This document shows positions 1 to 10,600 of a stretch of 64,000 bases of DNA, in pieces. Position numbers and translations under genes: made by a program. This DNA comes from Marinobacter sp. SS5-14b. GTDB taxonomy: Bacteria; Pseudomonadota; Gammaproteobacteria; Pseudomonadales; Oleiphilaceae. Location of the stretch: assembly GCF_030541005.1 (NCBI RefSeq), contig NZ_JASSVM010000002.1:558001-622000 (forward strand). The letters run 5' to 3'. Below the pieces are notes generated by a model that saw nothing but the letters and a program-made list of their open reading frames with translations, searched no databases and was not told the DNA's origin. The first letter of the stretch is position 1. Each line of letters starts with the position of its first letter.

Positions 1-86
1 CGGTGTCATAAAACGGACATAACAACCGGTTACTCTGAAACCTCATCAGGACATGCATTGTGTTGGTGCATCGTGTGATTACTTCG

Positions 87-109
87 GCCGGGGCTTCCCC
101 GGCTTTTTT
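87..109 (+). terminator. Intrinsic terminator of an upstream off-window gene
   Basis: A 7-bp G/C stem (GCCGGGG / CCCCGGC) with a 3-nt loop is followed by six T on the plus strand. It would end a rightward transcript entering from the left edge. It sits just 3' of the lldR stop codon, so it may also shield lldR from read-through. Bases 1-86 hold no gene that I can support. Confidence 0.75.
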
Positions 110-111
110 CG

Positions 112-894
112 TTATGCTTCAGGACGGTGTGATTCTTCCCGACGCAGTGCCCGCTCTCTCCGGCGCTCGTTTTCGGTGTGTTCGGAAATGGTTTTCTGCA
201 CAAACTGGATGTGCTCTCCGGCAATCGCCCGGGCGTCGTCTGCCCGTCCTTCCACAACCGCTGTAAACAACGCCTGGTGCTGATCAATCAACCCCTGCCG
301 GGTTGCCGCCTGTTTCGAATACATGCCGCCAATGTTGGTGACGATGTCGTTCTTCAGCAGGTTGAACAGGTTACGCATGGTGTGCAGCAGCACTACGTTG
401 TGGCTGGCCTCGGCGATGGCCATGTGGAAGCGGGCATCGGCGGCTCCCTCCTGTTCGATGTTCTCTCTGCTGGGGGCCTGGTAGCAGGCATCAAGTGCCT
501 GCCAGGCTTTGGTCAGGTGGGCTTTGTCGACCTCAGTCGCGCGCTGGGCGGCGTAGAAAGCGCAGTCGGCTTCCAGGGTGTGACGGAACTCCAGCAAGTC
601 GCGGTGTGCTTCGGGGCGGTTCTCCAACAGTTTGATCAGCGGATCACTGAAGCTGGCGCCAAGACTGTCCGTTACAAAATTGCCCCCGCCCTGACGACTG
701 GTCAACAAGCCTTTCGCCGCTAATCGTTGTACCGCTTCCCTCAGTGACGGGCGGGACACACCAAACTGCTCCGCCAGAGCCCGCTCAGGTGGCAAACGTT
801 GTCCCGGCTGCAGGGTGCCTTCCAGAATCATGGTTTCCAGTTGTTCAACGATCGTGTCTGCCAGACGTTTCGGGGTGATTTGGTTGATCGGCAT
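112..894 (-). CDS. lldR: FadR/GntR-family regulator of L-lactate utilisation (LldR-like)
   Basis: A 260-aa GntR-family repressor of the FadR subgroup. Residues about 10-78 form the winged helix-turn-helix (RLPPERALAEQFGVSRPSLR), and residues about 95-240 form the all-helical FCD ligand domain with scattered Asp/His residues of the metal/effector pocket. It is divergent from the lactate permease gene, and two TTGGT-N3-ACCAA operators lie in the gap. That arrangement matches LldR, which releases DNA on binding L-lactate (known for the family). The start is the first ATG of the frame, just upstream of the wHTH. PdhR-like or glycolate regulators (GlcC) belong to the same family; the neighbours favour LldR. 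Confidence 0.88.
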   Translation of the reverse strand: MPINQITPKRLADTIVEQLETMILEGTLQPGQRLPPERALAEQFGVSRPSLREAVQRLAAKGLLTSRQGGGNFVTDSLGASFSDPLIKLLENRPEAHRDLLEFRHTLEADCAFYAAQRATEVDKAHLTKAWQALDACYQAPSRENIEQEGAADARFHMAIAEASHNVVLLHTMRNLFNLLKNDIVTNIGGMYSKQAATRQGLIDQHQALFTAVVEGRADDARAIAGEHIQFVQKTISEHTENERRRERALRREESHRPEA

Positions 895-915
895 GGGGCG
901 CTCTGAAGGTTAAAG

Positions 916-932
916 AATTGGTCATACCAAAA
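916..932. promoter_or_regulatory. LldR-type operator 1
   Basis: AATTGGT-CAT-ACCAAAA, with perfect arms TTGGT/ACCAA, fits the GntR/FadR consensus (TNGT-N3-ACNA). It lies 22 bp upstream of the lldR start codon and so probably mediates autoregulation. A second copy lies 137 bp away, centre to centre. Assignment to LldR is inferred from position. Confidence 0.75.
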
Positions 933-1052
933 ATCTTGTTTGTCTTTGTACTTGTTTTTTCAGCAAAACGGAAAGGCCCTACGACTAATGTCTTAGGCGG
1001 TCATTTTGACAGGCTTTGGCGGCTGAAATAACGTGCTCAGACTAACACATTA

Positions 1053-1069
1053 AATTGGTCTTACCAATT
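1053..1069. promoter_or_regulatory. LldR-type operator 2 (lldP proximal)
   Basis: A perfect palindrome, AATTGGT-CTT-ACCAATT, 42 bp upstream of the lldP start. A TTGACA at 1006-1011 could be the -35 box of the lldP promoter; the matching -10 is weak. That would place the operator just downstream of the start of transcription. The pairing with operator 1 resembles the two-operator looping arrangement known from the E. coli lld operon. Confidence 0.8.
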
Positions 1070-1110
1070 ATCCAAAAATCGATTCCAATAACAAGGCTCT
1101 GGAGAAAATC

Positions 1111-2802
1111 ATGTCGCCCGGATTGCTCGCTTTGTTGGCCTTCGCCCCGATTTTTCTGGCTGGAATACTGTTACTTGGCTTGCGCTGGCCAGCCCGAAAC
1201 GCCATGCCAGTGGTGTTTCTGGTCACCGCACTGATCGGGTACAGCGCCTGGGATATGAGCCTGAACCGCATTCTCGCCTCATCGCTCCAGGGGCTGGTGA
1301 TCACCATTGGTGTACTGTGGATTATTTTCGGCGCCATTCTGCTACTCAACACCCTTAAACATTCCGGTGCCATTGCCACGATTCGCTCTGGTTTTACCAA
1401 CATCACACCGGATCGCCGTATTCAGGCCATCATCATCGTCTGGCTGTTCGGTAGTTTCATTGAAGGTGCTTCCGGTTTTGGTACGCCCGCAGCCATTGTG
1501 GCGCCGCTGTTGGTGGCGGTGGGCTTCCCGGCCATGGCTGCGGTGATGCTTGGCATGATGGTACAGAGCACGCCGGTGTCTTTCGGCGCGGTGGGTACGC
1601 CGATTATTGTGGGCGTGACCACGGGCCTGGATCAGAGCGCCATAAGCGCCCAGTTGAGTGCGGCCGGCTCCAGTTGGGAAAGCTATCTGCAACTGATTAC
1701 AACGGAAGTGGCGCTGACCCATGCCGTTGTTGGTGTGCTGATACCGCTCCTGATGGTCACCATGATGACCCGGTTCTTCGGGCGCAATAAAAGCTGGAAG
1801 GAAGGTCTGGAGGTTTTGCCCTTTGCCTTGTTTGCGGGTGTCGCCTTTGTGGTTCCTTACGCCGTCACGGGTATGCTGATGGGGCCGGAGTTTCCGTCGC
1901 TGCTGGGCGGTTTGATTGGCCTGGCGATTGTGACAACAGCGGCGAAAAAAGGCTTCCTGATTCCCCGCAAAACCTGGGATTTTGCTGATAAAAAAGAGTG
2001 GCCAGCGGAGTGGATGGGCACTCTGGAAATGAAGTTGGAAGACATCGCGGCTCATCCCATGAGTGGATTCCGGGCCTGGTTGCCTTATGTTTTGATAGGA
2101 GCCCTGCTGGTAGTCAGCCGAACGGTTGACCCGGTTAAGCAGTTCTTTGTCAGCGTGGGTGCGTCTTTCTCGAACATTCTGGGCGAGGCTGGTATCAGTG
2201 CCGGTGTGCAACCGCTGTATCTGCCTGGCGGTATTCTGGTCATGGTGGTGATCGCCACGTTTTTCCTGCACCGGATGAACGCCCGGGCCATGGGTGAAGC
2301 GGTGAAAGAATCGGGAAGCGTGCTGCTGAGCGCCGGCTTCGTGTTGCTGTTCACCATTCCGATGGTGCGCATCATGATTAACTCAGGTGTTAATCTCGCC
2401 GACCTGCCGAGTATGCCTCTGGCGATGGCGTCCTGGGTGGCGGACACCGTGGGCGGTATCTATCCGCTGATGGCACCGACCGTGGGTGCCATGGGGGCCT
2501 TCCTTGCAGGTTCGAATACGGTATCCAATATGATGTTCAGCCAGTTCCAGTTCGGTGTGGCCCAGAGCCTTGGGCTGTCAACCGCCTTGATGGTGGCCGT
2601 GCAGGCGGTGGGAGCCGCTGCGGGCAACATGATTGCCATTCATAACGTGGTGGCGGCATCCGCTACGGTGGGCCTGTTGGGTCGGGAGGGCCAGACCCTT
2701 CGTAAAACCATTCGGCCAACAATCTACTATCTTGTAATGACTGGCCTGGTTGCCATGCTGGCTGCTTACATTTTGGGTTTGACTGATCCCCTGATGCACT
2801 GA
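1111..2802 (+). CDS. lldP: L-lactate permease (LldP/GlcA family)
   Basis: A 563-aa polytopic inner-membrane protein of the lactate permease family, the usual length, with about 12-14 hydrophobic segments. It imports L-lactate (and glycolate in some members) by proton symport. Family signatures visible include the [16 protein letters not shown] segment (residues about 113-128), the [16 protein letters not shown] segment, and the C-terminal [17 protein letters not shown] segment. It is the first gene of an lldP-lutABC operon; lutA begins 55 bp downstream. It is expected to be de-repressed by lactate through the LldR operators upstream. Confidence 0.95.
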   Translation: MSPGLLALLAFAPIFLAGILLLGLRWPARNAMPVVFLVTALIGYSAWDMSLNRILASSLQGLVITIGVLWIIFGAILLLNTLKHSGAIATIRSGFTNITPDRRIQAIIIVWLFGSFIEGASGFGTPAAIVAPLLVAVGFPAMAAVMLGMMVQSTPVSFGAVGTPIIVGVTTGLDQSAISAQLSAAGSSWESYLQLITTEVALTHAVVGVLIPLLMVTMMTRFFGRNKSWKEGLEVLPFALFAGVAFVVPYAVTGMLMGPEFPSLLGGLIGLAIVTTAAKKGFLIPRKTWDFADKKEWPAEWMGTLEMKLEDIAAHPMSGFRAWLPYVLIGALLVVSRTVDPVKQFFVSVGASFSNILGEAGISAGVQPLYLPGGILVMVVIATFFLHRMNARAMGEAVKESGSVLLSAGFVLLFTIPMVRIMINSGVNLADLPSMPLAMASWVADTVGGIYPLMAPTVGAMGAFLAGSNTVSNMMFSQFQFGVAQSLGLSTALMVAVQAVGAAAGNMIAIHNVVAASATVGLLGREGQTLRKTIRPTIYYLVMTGLVAMLAAYILGLTDPLMH

Positions 2803-2817
2803 TTTAAAACAACGGGC

Positions 2818-2835
2818 AGGGCCGCTTGCGGCCCT
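2818..2835 (+). other. Stem-loop between lldP and lutA
   Basis: AGGGCCGC-TT-GCGGCCCT forms an 8-bp perfect stem 15 bp after the lldP stop codon. No T-run follows, so it is more likely an mRNA-processing or stabilising hairpin than a terminator; it could set different lldP and lutABC levels. Function is inferred only. Confidence 0.4.
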
Positions 2836-2857
2836 CGAAGTCCGGAGGCAATGACTG

Positions 2858-3685
2858 ATGACTGAGCTGTTCTACGACGCCGCCCCCAATGCCACCCGCG
2901 TGGCTCCTGAGCGACCCGCGCCACGAACGTATCCGGCCAAGCCGGCCGAGGTCACGCTGTTCGGCACCTGCGTGGTGGACCTTTTCTTTCCCGAGGCCGG
3001 CCTGGATGCCATCCGCCTGCTGGAGCGGGAAGGCATTCGCGTGCACTTTCCGCAGGAACAATCCTGCTGCGGCCAGCCGGCCTGGACTTCCGGCTACGTG
3101 AATGAGGCCCGGGAGGTGGCGCGGGCACAGCTCAACCTGCTCGACAACGGCTTGCCGGTGGTCGTCCCCTCCGGCTCCTGTGCCGGTATGTTCCGGCAGC
3201 ACTACCGGGAAGTGTTTGCGGAAGAACCCGATACCCTGAAACGTGTGGAAAACCTGGCTGAACGCACCTTCGAGCTGACCGAGTTTCTGCTGCACGTATG
3301 CAAGGTGGACTGGCAGGATCTTGGCGAGCCGACACAGATTGCCCTGCATACCTCCTGTTCCGCCCGCCGGGAAATGAACACCCACCTGCATGCCCGGGAG
3401 TTGCTGGGCAAGCTGGCGAACGTCGAGCGGCTGGACCACGACCATGAAAGCGAGTGCTGCGGGTTTGGCGGTACCTTCTCCGTGCGCATGCCGGAAGTCT
3501 CCGGCGCCATGGTGCTGGACAAAACCCGCTCGCTGCGGGAATCCGGGGCGGTGGAAATGGTGACCGCCGATGGTGGCTGCCTGCTCAACATCAACGGCTC
3601 CCTGGAAAAGCAGAAACAGACATTCCGGGGCCGGCACCTGGCCAGCTTCCTGTGGGAGCGGGTAAGCGGAGAGGTGAAACCATGA
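2858..3685 (+). CDS. lutA: L-lactate utilisation protein A, CCG-domain Fe-S protein
   Basis: A 275-aa protein of the LutA/YkgE family with two cysteine-rich CCG domains; SCCGQPAW and ECCGFGGTF are the clearest signatures. With LutB and LutC it forms the iron-sulfur lactate oxidation complex that turns L-lactate into pyruvate (known from Bacillus and Pseudomonas). The start chosen is ATG 2858, with GGAGG 9 bp upstream; an ATG at 2851 closes after four codons. Its stop overlaps the lutB start in an ATGA, which indicates translational coupling. Confidence 0.93.
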   Translation: MTELFYDAAPNATRVAPERPAPRTYPAKPAEVTLFGTCVVDLFFPEAGLDAIRLLEREGIRVHFPQEQSCCGQPAWTSGYVNEAREVARAQLNLLDNGLPVVVPSGSCAGMFRQHYREVFAEEPDTLKRVENLAERTFELTEFLLHVCKVDWQDLGEPTQIALHTSCSARREMNTHLHARELLGKLANVERLDHDHESECCGFGGTFSVRMPEVSGAMVLDKTRSLRESGAVEMVTADGGCLLNINGSLEKQKQTFRGRHLASFLWERVSGEVKP

Positions 3686-5127
3686 GCCAGCGTATACCGG
3701 TCAAAGAACTCACCGACAGCTTCCGTGGTCGCGCCGTGGGCGCCCTGGTCGACGACCAGCTGCGCACCAACTTCCGCGTCGCCATGGATTCGCTGATGCA
3801 GAAGCGCGCCGATGCCTTCCCGGACGAGGAAGAACGCGAAGGCCTGCGGGAGCTGGGTAATCACATCAAGGCCCGGGCCTTGTCGCAGCTGCCGGATCTG
3901 CTGGAGCAGCTGGAAGCCAAACTTACCGAAAACGGCATCAAGGTGCACTGGGCGGAGACCACCGAAGAGGCCAACCGGATAGTCCATTCCATCATCGAGG
4001 CGAAAAAAGGCTCTCAGGTGGTGAAGGGCAAGTCCATGGTCAGCGAAGAAATGGAGATGAACGACTACCTGGCCGAACGCAACATCGAGTGCCTGGAGTC
4101 GGACATGGGCGAGTACATCGTCCAGCTGGATGGCGAAAAGCCCTCCCACATCATCATGCCGGCGATTCACAAGAATCGTTTTCAGGTCTCCAAGCTGTTC
4201 CATGACAAGCTGGGCGTGGATGAGACCGAGGATGTGAACGAGCTGATCCAGATTGGCCGTCGCACCCTGCGCCAGAAATTTCTGGAAGCGGATGTCGGGG
4301 TGTCTGGCGTGAACTTCGCCATTGCCGAAACCGGCACCTTGCTGCTGGTGGAAAACGAAGGCAACGGCCGCATGAGCACCACGGCGCCGCCGGTGCACAT
4401 TGCGGTCACTGGTATCGAAAAGGTGGTGGAAAACCTGCGGGACGTGGTGCCCCTGTTGTCGTTGCTGACCCGTTCCGCCTTGGGCCAACCCATCACCACT
4501 TACGTGAACATGATCTCCGGCCCGCGCAAGCCGGATGAGCTGGATGGCCCGGAAGAAGTCCATCTGGTGCTGCTGGACAATGGGCGCAGCGGCGCCTTCG
4601 CCGATGCCCAGCTGCGCCAGACCCTGAACTGCATCCGTTGCGGCGCCTGTATGAACCACTGCCCGGTCTATACCCGGGTGGGTGGCCACACTTATGGTGA
4701 AGTGTATCCGGGGCCGATCGGCAAGATTATTACGCCGCATATGGTTGGCCTGCACAAGGTGCCGGATCATCCCAGCGCGTCCTCCTTGTGTGGCGCCTGT
4801 GGCGAAGTGTGTCCGGTGAAGATTCCGATCCCGGAAATGCTGCAGCGGTTGCGCCAGGAAAACGTGAAAAGCCCCGCCGAACAGCCGAAAGTGAAAGACG
4901 GCGGCGCCAAATATTCCCGCAAGGAGCGGGCGATCTGGCGCTTCTGGGCCAGGCTGAATACTTCGCCAGTGTTCTACCGGCTGTTCCTGTGGGGCGCGAC
5001 CCGTTTTGGCAAACTGGCACCGAAAAACGTCGGCCCCTGGACCGAGAACCACTCGGCGCCGGTACCGGCCCGCCGGTCTTTGCATGACCTGGCTAAAGCC
5101 CATTTGAACCAGGGGGATCAGCGATGA
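3682..5127 (+). CDS. lutB: L-lactate utilisation protein B, 4Fe-4S protein
   Basis: A 481-aa LutB/YkgF-family protein. The N-terminal two thirds form a LUD domain, followed by a two-cluster ferredoxin segment with CIRCGACMNHCPVY and LCGACGEVCPVKIPI, and a short LutB-specific tail. It carries electrons in the LutABC lactate dehydrogenase complex at the inner face of the membrane. The frame is open well upstream, but the family starts at this ATG, which overlaps the lutA stop (ATGA). The lutC start overlaps its own stop in the same way. Confidence 0.94.
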   Translation: MSQRIPVKELTDSFRGRAVGALVDDQLRTNFRVAMDSLMQKRADAFPDEEEREGLRELGNHIKARALSQLPDLLEQLEAKLTENGIKVHWAETTEEANRIVHSIIEAKKGSQVVKGKSMVSEEMEMNDYLAERNIECLESDMGEYIVQLDGEKPSHIIMPAIHKNRFQVSKLFHDKLGVDETEDVNELIQIGRRTLRQKFLEADVGVSGVNFAIAETGTLLLVENEGNGRMSTTAPPVHIAVTGIEKVVENLRDVVPLLSLLTRSALGQPITTYVNMISGPRKPDELDGPEEVHLVLLDNGRSGAFADAQLRQTLNCIRCGACMNHCPVYTRVGGHTYGEVYPGPIGKIITPHMVGLHKVPDHPSASSLCGACGEVCPVKIPIPEMLQRLRQENVKSPAEQPKVKDGGAKYSRKERAIWRFWARLNTSPVFYRLFLWGATRFGKLAPKNVGPWTENHSAPVPARRSLHDLAKAHLNQGDQR

Positions 5128-5795
5128 GCGCCCGCCGTAACATTCTGAACAAGCTCCGCGCTGGCCTGGCCGGCACTACGCCCCGGCCGGATGATTTCGA
5201 TGAAGGGTTGGTCACCCGGCCATGGCAATACGCGCCGGAGGACAGGATTACCCGGCTGCGTTCGCTGATGGAAGCGGTGCACACCGAAATTCACCAGCTG
5301 ACCTGCGCCGAGTGGCCGGCAAAAGTTCAGGAACTGCTGGAACATCGCGGCCTGAAAAACCTGCTCTATGCCCCGGGTACCGACCACGGCCAGACGTTGT
5401 CGGAACACTGGCAGCAAAGCAATGCCGCCCCCGAATTGCTGGCCTACGACCGGCCCATCGAGGAATGGAAAGAAGAACTGTTCTGGCAGGTGGATGCCAG
5501 CGTCACCGGCACTGTGGGAGGCATTGCAGCTACCGGCTCACTGGTGCTCTGGCCGGATCGCCACGAGCCGCGGCTGATGAGCCTGCTGCCGCCGCTGCAC
5601 ATTGCACTGCTCAAGGCCAGTGAAGTGGAAGACAACCTGTACGGCATGATGCAAAAACAGAACTGGTCTGCGGGTTTGCCGACGAACCTGTTACTTGTGT
5701 CAGGCCCTTCCAAGACCGCGGATATCGAACAGGTGCTGGCTTACGGGGCCCATGGCCCGAAAGAGCTGGTGGTCCTCATCCTTGAGGACGCCTGA
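5124..5795 (+). CDS. lutC: L-lactate utilisation protein C, LUD domain
   Basis: A 223-aa LUD-domain protein (LutC/YkgG family), the usual length. It completes the LutABC lactate oxidation complex. The conserved TGTVGGIAATGSLVLWP segment and the C-terminal GPSKTADIEQVLAYGAHGP segment are typical. It overlaps lutB by 4 nt and is the last gene of the lld-lut operon. A GC-rich hairpin with arms CGGGGTTA/TAACCCCG at 5799-5816 covers the convergent junction with the next gene and may end transcription from either side. Confidence 0.93.
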   Translation: MSARRNILNKLRAGLAGTTPRPDDFDEGLVTRPWQYAPEDRITRLRSLMEAVHTEIHQLTCAEWPAKVQELLEHRGLKNLLYAPGTDHGQTLSEHWQQSNAAPELLAYDRPIEEWKEELFWQVDASVTGTVGGIAATGSLVLWPDRHEPRLMSLLPPLHIALLKASEVEDNLYGMMQKQNWSAGLPTNLLLVSGPSKTADIEQVLAYGAHGPKELVVLILEDA

Positions 5796-5803
5796 GGGCG
5801 GGG

Positions 5804-6541
5804 TTATTTAACCCCGAAGCCCCGCTTGTTCAGGAAATCCTTCATGTGCGGCCGGAGCTTGCTGGTAAACAGCGGCTTCAGCTGCTCGGACCAGTTGGTG
5901 TCCTTGTTGCCGCCGGTGCGTTTCTGGTAGTACTGGTGCATGGTGTCGTCAAAGCTGGCCACCAGGGCTTCATCGTCAGAATCGTCGTAGGCGTCTTGTT
6001 TCAGGATGGCGGCCAGGGGCAGACGTGGTTTCACTTCCGGATCCTGGTCCGGGTAGCCGAGGCACAGGCCAAATACCGGGTACACATGTTCCGGCAGGTT
6101 GAGCAGTTCGCTGACTTCCTGCGGGTTGTTGCGAATACCGCCGATATAGCAGATGCCCAGCCCTTCGGATTCAGCCGCTACCACCACATTCTGGGCGATC
6201 AGTGCGGCGTCAACGCTGGCTACCAGCAGCTGCTCAGTCATGCCCCGGACCACCTCAGCACCGGCTTTCTCGGCGGATTCGGTGGCGCGCTTCATATCGG
6301 CGCAGAACACCAGAAAGTCCGAACAGGTTTCGATATAGGCCTGGCCGCCGGCCAGTTCAGCCAGCTTCTTCCGCTTTTCCGGATTGACCACGTGAATAAT
6401 GGTGTAGGCCTGCACGTGGTTGGAGGTGGCGGCACACTGGCCGGCGCGGATCAGTTCTTCAAACAGCTCCCGGGGAATCTGTTGATCCTTGAACTTGCGG
6501 ATGGAACGGTGGGATTTCAGGAGTTCAATGGTCGGATTCAT
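5804..6541 (-). CDS. NfsA/FRP-type NAD(P)H-dependent flavin nitroreductase
   Basis: A 245-aa FMN-dependent nitroreductase, close in length to NfsA (240 aa). The N-terminal LLKSHRSIRKFKD element is the FMN phosphate-binding start of the fold. The YIETCSDFLVFCAD strand, the VAAESEGLGICYIGGIRNN segment and the GLCLGYPDQ segment follow in NfsA order. It should reduce quinones, flavins or nitroaromatics in the cytoplasm at the expense of NADPH. It is convergent with lutC and is not obviously part of an operon. Substrate is unknown. Confidence 0.85.
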   Translation of the reverse strand: MNPTIELLKSHRSIRKFKDQQIPRELFEELIRAGQCAATSNHVQAYTIIHVVNPEKRKKLAELAGGQAYIETCSDFLVFCADMKRATESAEKAGAEVVRGMTEQLLVASVDAALIAQNVVVAAESEGLGICYIGGIRNNPQEVSELLNLPEHVYPVFGLCLGYPDQDPEVKPRLPLAAILKQDAYDDSDDEALVASFDDTMHQYYQKRTGGNKDTNWSEQLKPLFTSKLRPHMKDFLNKRGFGVK

Positions 6542-6692
6542 AGCCCCTCGTCTGAGTCAGAAAAAAAGAGACGATAGCTTGCTTATCAGGGCAGGCACAA
6601 CCGGACAAAAGTGGGTAGTTGCACGGATGACGGGTTGTTGGTTGCTGTGGGCATAGAAAACGCGTCCGTTGCGAGAGCTTGGATGAGAATGG

Positions 6693-7565
6693 TTAATCCC
6701 GGTCAAAACTGAGCTCATTGGCCCGGCCGGCCAGGTTACCCTGCTCCAGGCGTATTTTGACTTCCAGGTTGTGGCGTGAGTCGGCGTTGCCGAGGGCTTC
6801 ATCCTGGCTGATTTTGCCCTGGTGATAGAGGTCCATGATGGCCTGATCGAAGGATTTCATGCCCTGCTGTTCACTCTTCTCCATGATGTCGCCAATACCG
6901 CCGATTTCGCCTTTGTTGATCAGATCCTTGATGTAGGGACTGGCGAGCATGACTTCTACCGCAGCGCAGCGCTTGCCGTCTTTGCCTTTGAGTAAGCGCT
7001 GGGCGACGACCGCCTTCAGGTGGAGACTGAGATCCATGAACAGCTCTTTGTGGGCATGCTCCGGGAAAAAGTTCACAATCCGGCGCATGGTCTGGTCCAC
7101 GTTGCTGGCGTGCAGTGTGGAAATGCACAGGTGTCCGGTTTCGGCGTAGGTCAGGGCCTGCTTCATGGTTTCCCGATCGCGGATTTCACCGATCATGATG
7201 ACGTCCGGCGCTTCGCGCATGGCCCGCCGCAAGGCTTCGGTATAAGAGCGGGTATCCACCCCGACTTCCCGCTGGTTCACCACGCTTTGTTTGTGGTTGT
7301 GGGTGTACTCGATCGGGTCTTCGATGGTGAGAATGTGCCCGGTTGTGTTGCTGTTCCGGTAGTCCAGCATGGAGGCCAGCGTCGTCGACTTACCCGAACC
7401 GGTGGAGCCGACCACGAGGATCAGCCCCCGTGGCTCCATGATCAGCTTTTCAAGAATTTTCGGCAGCCCGAGCGTGCTCATGGAGGGAATGTCGGTTTTC
7501 AGGTGCCGAATAAACGCGTGTGCCGGGATACTGCAACAAAAGCCTACAGACACCGCTGCTATCAA
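6693..7565 (-). pseudogene. pilU: 5'-truncated PilU-type pilus retraction ATPase
   Basis: The C-terminal two thirds of a PilT/PilU-family ATPase. Walker A (GSTGSGKST), the Asp box, Walker B (PDVIMIGEIRD) and the His box are intact, and the C-terminal end looks complete. Recognisable homology starts only near base 7517 (AFIRHLKTDIP). The roughly 100-residue N-terminal PAS-like domain of the normal ~370-aa protein is missing, and the upstream DNA belongs to the divergent c-di-GMP gene. The first 16 residues of the frame resemble nothing in the family. It is more similar to PilU than PilT. Probably a remnant, with a functional copy expected elsewhere. Confidence 0.75.
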
Positions 7566-7660
7566 CTATAGTAGAGGCGCTGCGGTTTCAGAAAGGCCTT
7601 GCGCTGAAAAGCACCGCCGAGCCACCGCACAGTTGCCGTATATTCATCGAACAACCACCC

Positions 7661-10600
7661 ATGACACGCCGGATGATTGAATCAGACACCCAGAATTCGC
7701 GACAGAATCGGGGCTTTCAAAGGCCCCGGCCGCTGCTGATGTATCTGCTTGCCTTGTTGATATTGCTGGTGTCTGCCGGACTCATTGGCAGCAATGCCTA
7801 TCAGCGGGCGCACCAGGCCGCGTTTGAGCGGTCGCAGGCCCGGGCGGATCTGGCCGCAGCGTTCGTCGCCAACAGCTTTCTCTCTGGCCAGTATGGCCTG
7901 CGTACCATTGCGGCATTTGTCGAGCCTTTGATAGAGGCACCGGACGTTGGTGCGCAGGGTGGCCTTGAGAGCATCGAAAGGTTGTTGGACGAAAAGGTTC
8001 GTGATGCCGGCTTTATTGAGGCGTTCTTCGTGGCAAGCCTTGATGGCAGGCTGCTGTATGCCTCACCGTCCCGGACTAACGTTGTCCAGTCCCCCCCTTG
8101 GGCTTTTATCGAAGGTTTTGCGTTTAGCCGCGATGAAGAAAGTGTGGTGACGCCGCTGCATGTTGACCCTGCAACCGGAGCCCCGTCGATCTGGCGTATT
8201 CACAAGCTGCGATCAGCCTCAGGCCCGGTTAATGCGCTGCTTCTGGTGAAGCAGTCTCCGGATTTGCTGGCACGGTCGGTCGATCGCTTGTCCGTCTCAG
8301 ATGGTGAGAGTCTGGCGTTGATCGATGAAAATATGAGGCTGGTGGCGCGGTTGCCGGCGCCCTTGTCGGGCGACCGGTCCGGCTTGACTGGAACCCGTAT
8401 TCAGGAGCCCCACACCCGGGCCTTCATCGACAGCGCAGACGCCCAGGGGCAGGTGATTACGGCCTCGCCGGTGGACGATGAAGAGCGTTTCTACACGTTT
8501 CGGCGAGTGGATGGCTTGCCCTATGTGGTGGTCGTAGGCGAGAAAACAGCGGTTGCCCTGCAGGGTTGGCGGCAAAGTGTCTGGATTGGCAGTACGGGTA
8601 TTTTGCTCAGTGCGCTTATCGGCTTGTTTTTGTTACAGCAATTCTACCGAAGGCTGCGGCTGGAGCAGTCGCTGGTGCTCGAAAACGAAACCCAAAAAAA
8701 ATTGCAGCAAGAGGCCCAGAACAATGCAGCAAGGTTGGGCGCGCTGGTCGGTTCAATACCGGATATGGTGTTTGTGATTGGGCAAAACGGCACCTTCGAT
8801 TTCGTGCACGCGGTGGATGAGACACAACTGTTACGGCCCCCGGAGGAAATGGTGGGGCTCAACTATCACGATGTGTTGCCGGCGGAGCTGGCCAGCCGGT
8901 TCGATAGAGTAAAAGAGGATGTGGCCAACCACCGGCGGCTACGGAACTTTGATTACCAGCTGTTTCTGGACGGCGAGGCCCGACATTTTGAAGCCCGGGT
9001 GACACCCATTCCGGATGGCCAGGAACACAGCAGTGGTTTTCTTGCACTGGTGCAGGACATTACCGACAGCAAGCTGCAACAGGCCGAGATGCGGATTGCC
9101 TCGACGGCGTTCGAAACCCACCTGGGTATCGTTATTACTGATGACCAGGGGATTATCCTCCGGGCCAATCGTGCCTTCACACGCATTACCGGTTATGAAG
9201 AACACGAAGTGGTGGGGCAATCCCCCCGCGTGTTGCAATCCGGAGTTCAGGATAAAGCGTTCTATCAGCAGCTTTGGGGCCGGGTCAATCAGACCGGATC
9301 CTGGGAAGGGGAGATCTGGAACCGGCGCAAGGATGGCGAGGTCTACGCGGAATGGCTGACGGTGACGGCGGTGCCCGGCGAATCCGGCGCGATTCTCAAT
9401 TACGTTGGAACCTTTCACGACATCACCAGGCGCAAGGAAGCGGAGCGCCAGGTACATCGCCTGGCGTTCTACGATTCACTGACCGGGCTTGCCAACCGTG
9501 CGTTGTTGGAAGAGCGCATTGCTGAGGTGGGTCGGGCCAATCATCGCAGCGGCACCCATGCAGCCTTATTGTATCTGGATATTGAACAGTTCCGGGCGGT
9601 TAATGATTCCCGCGGCTATGACGTCGGGGATCTGGTGTTGAAGGAATTGGCCGCCCGGCTCTCGATGATCATGCGGGAAAACGACACGTTGGCGCGTATT
9701 GGCGGAGATGAATTCGGGGTGCTGCTGTCGTCGCTGGAAGGCACAGAGGAGCAGTCTGCACGGTTAGCTGAGGTGGTTGCTCAGAAAATTCTGGTGGCGT
9801 TTGCCCGCCCGGTTGAGGTGGCAGAGCATCTGGTACAGGTGGATGTCAGTATCGGTATCAGCATTATCGGGTCTGTGGTTGATCATTACGACCAGCAACT
9901 CCAGCGTGCCGAACAAGCCACGCAGCAGGCCAAAGAGCAGACCAGACACACCGGCCTTAATCGCATTGCTTTCTTTAATCCAGAGATACAAGCGAAGGTT
10001 GTTGAACATGTGTTTCTGGAAGACCAGCTACGCAACGCTCTGAAAGAGAACCAGTTCGTGCTGTATTTCCAGCCTCAAGTGGGTTACCCCGACACCCGTG
10101 TGGGGTATGAGGTGTTGCTACGCTGGCAGCACCCCGAGCGGGGCCTGGTATCGCCGGCTGTGTTTATTCCGATGGCGGAAAAGAGCCGGCTCATCCTGCC
10201 CATTGGCCGTTGGGTGCTGGAACAGGCCTGCCAGACCCTGGCCCGCTGGCACAACGACCCGGCCAGGTCGGATCTGCAGCTTGCGGTTAACGTCAGCGTG
10301 GTGCAGTTTCAGAGCACGGGCTTCACCGAACAGGTGGCGACGATTCTGAGGCGGACGGGTGCCCGGCCGGAACTGTTGAAACTGGAAGTAACCGAAAGTC
10401 TTTTGATGGATGATCCAGAGCGGGTTGCCCTGGTCATGAGTGAGATCAAAGAACTCGGGGTACGCTTCTCACTCGACGATTTTGGCACCGGCTACTCGTC
10501 ACTGAGTTACCTCAAGCGCCTGTCGCTGGATCAGATCAAGATCGACCAGTCATTCGTCCGCAATGTCACCAGCAACCCGGCCAGTGCCGCCATTGTGGAT

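Noticed and set aside
1342-2271. 309-codon frame on the minus strand inside lldP
   Set aside because: Rich in His/Gln/Arg, as expected for the complement of a membrane-protein gene; no family similarity.
3202-5103. 633-codon frame on the minus strand
   Set aside because: It lies antisense to lutA/lutB, which are clear family members with coupled starts. Long antisense frames are common in GC-rich genes, and the translation shows no domain.
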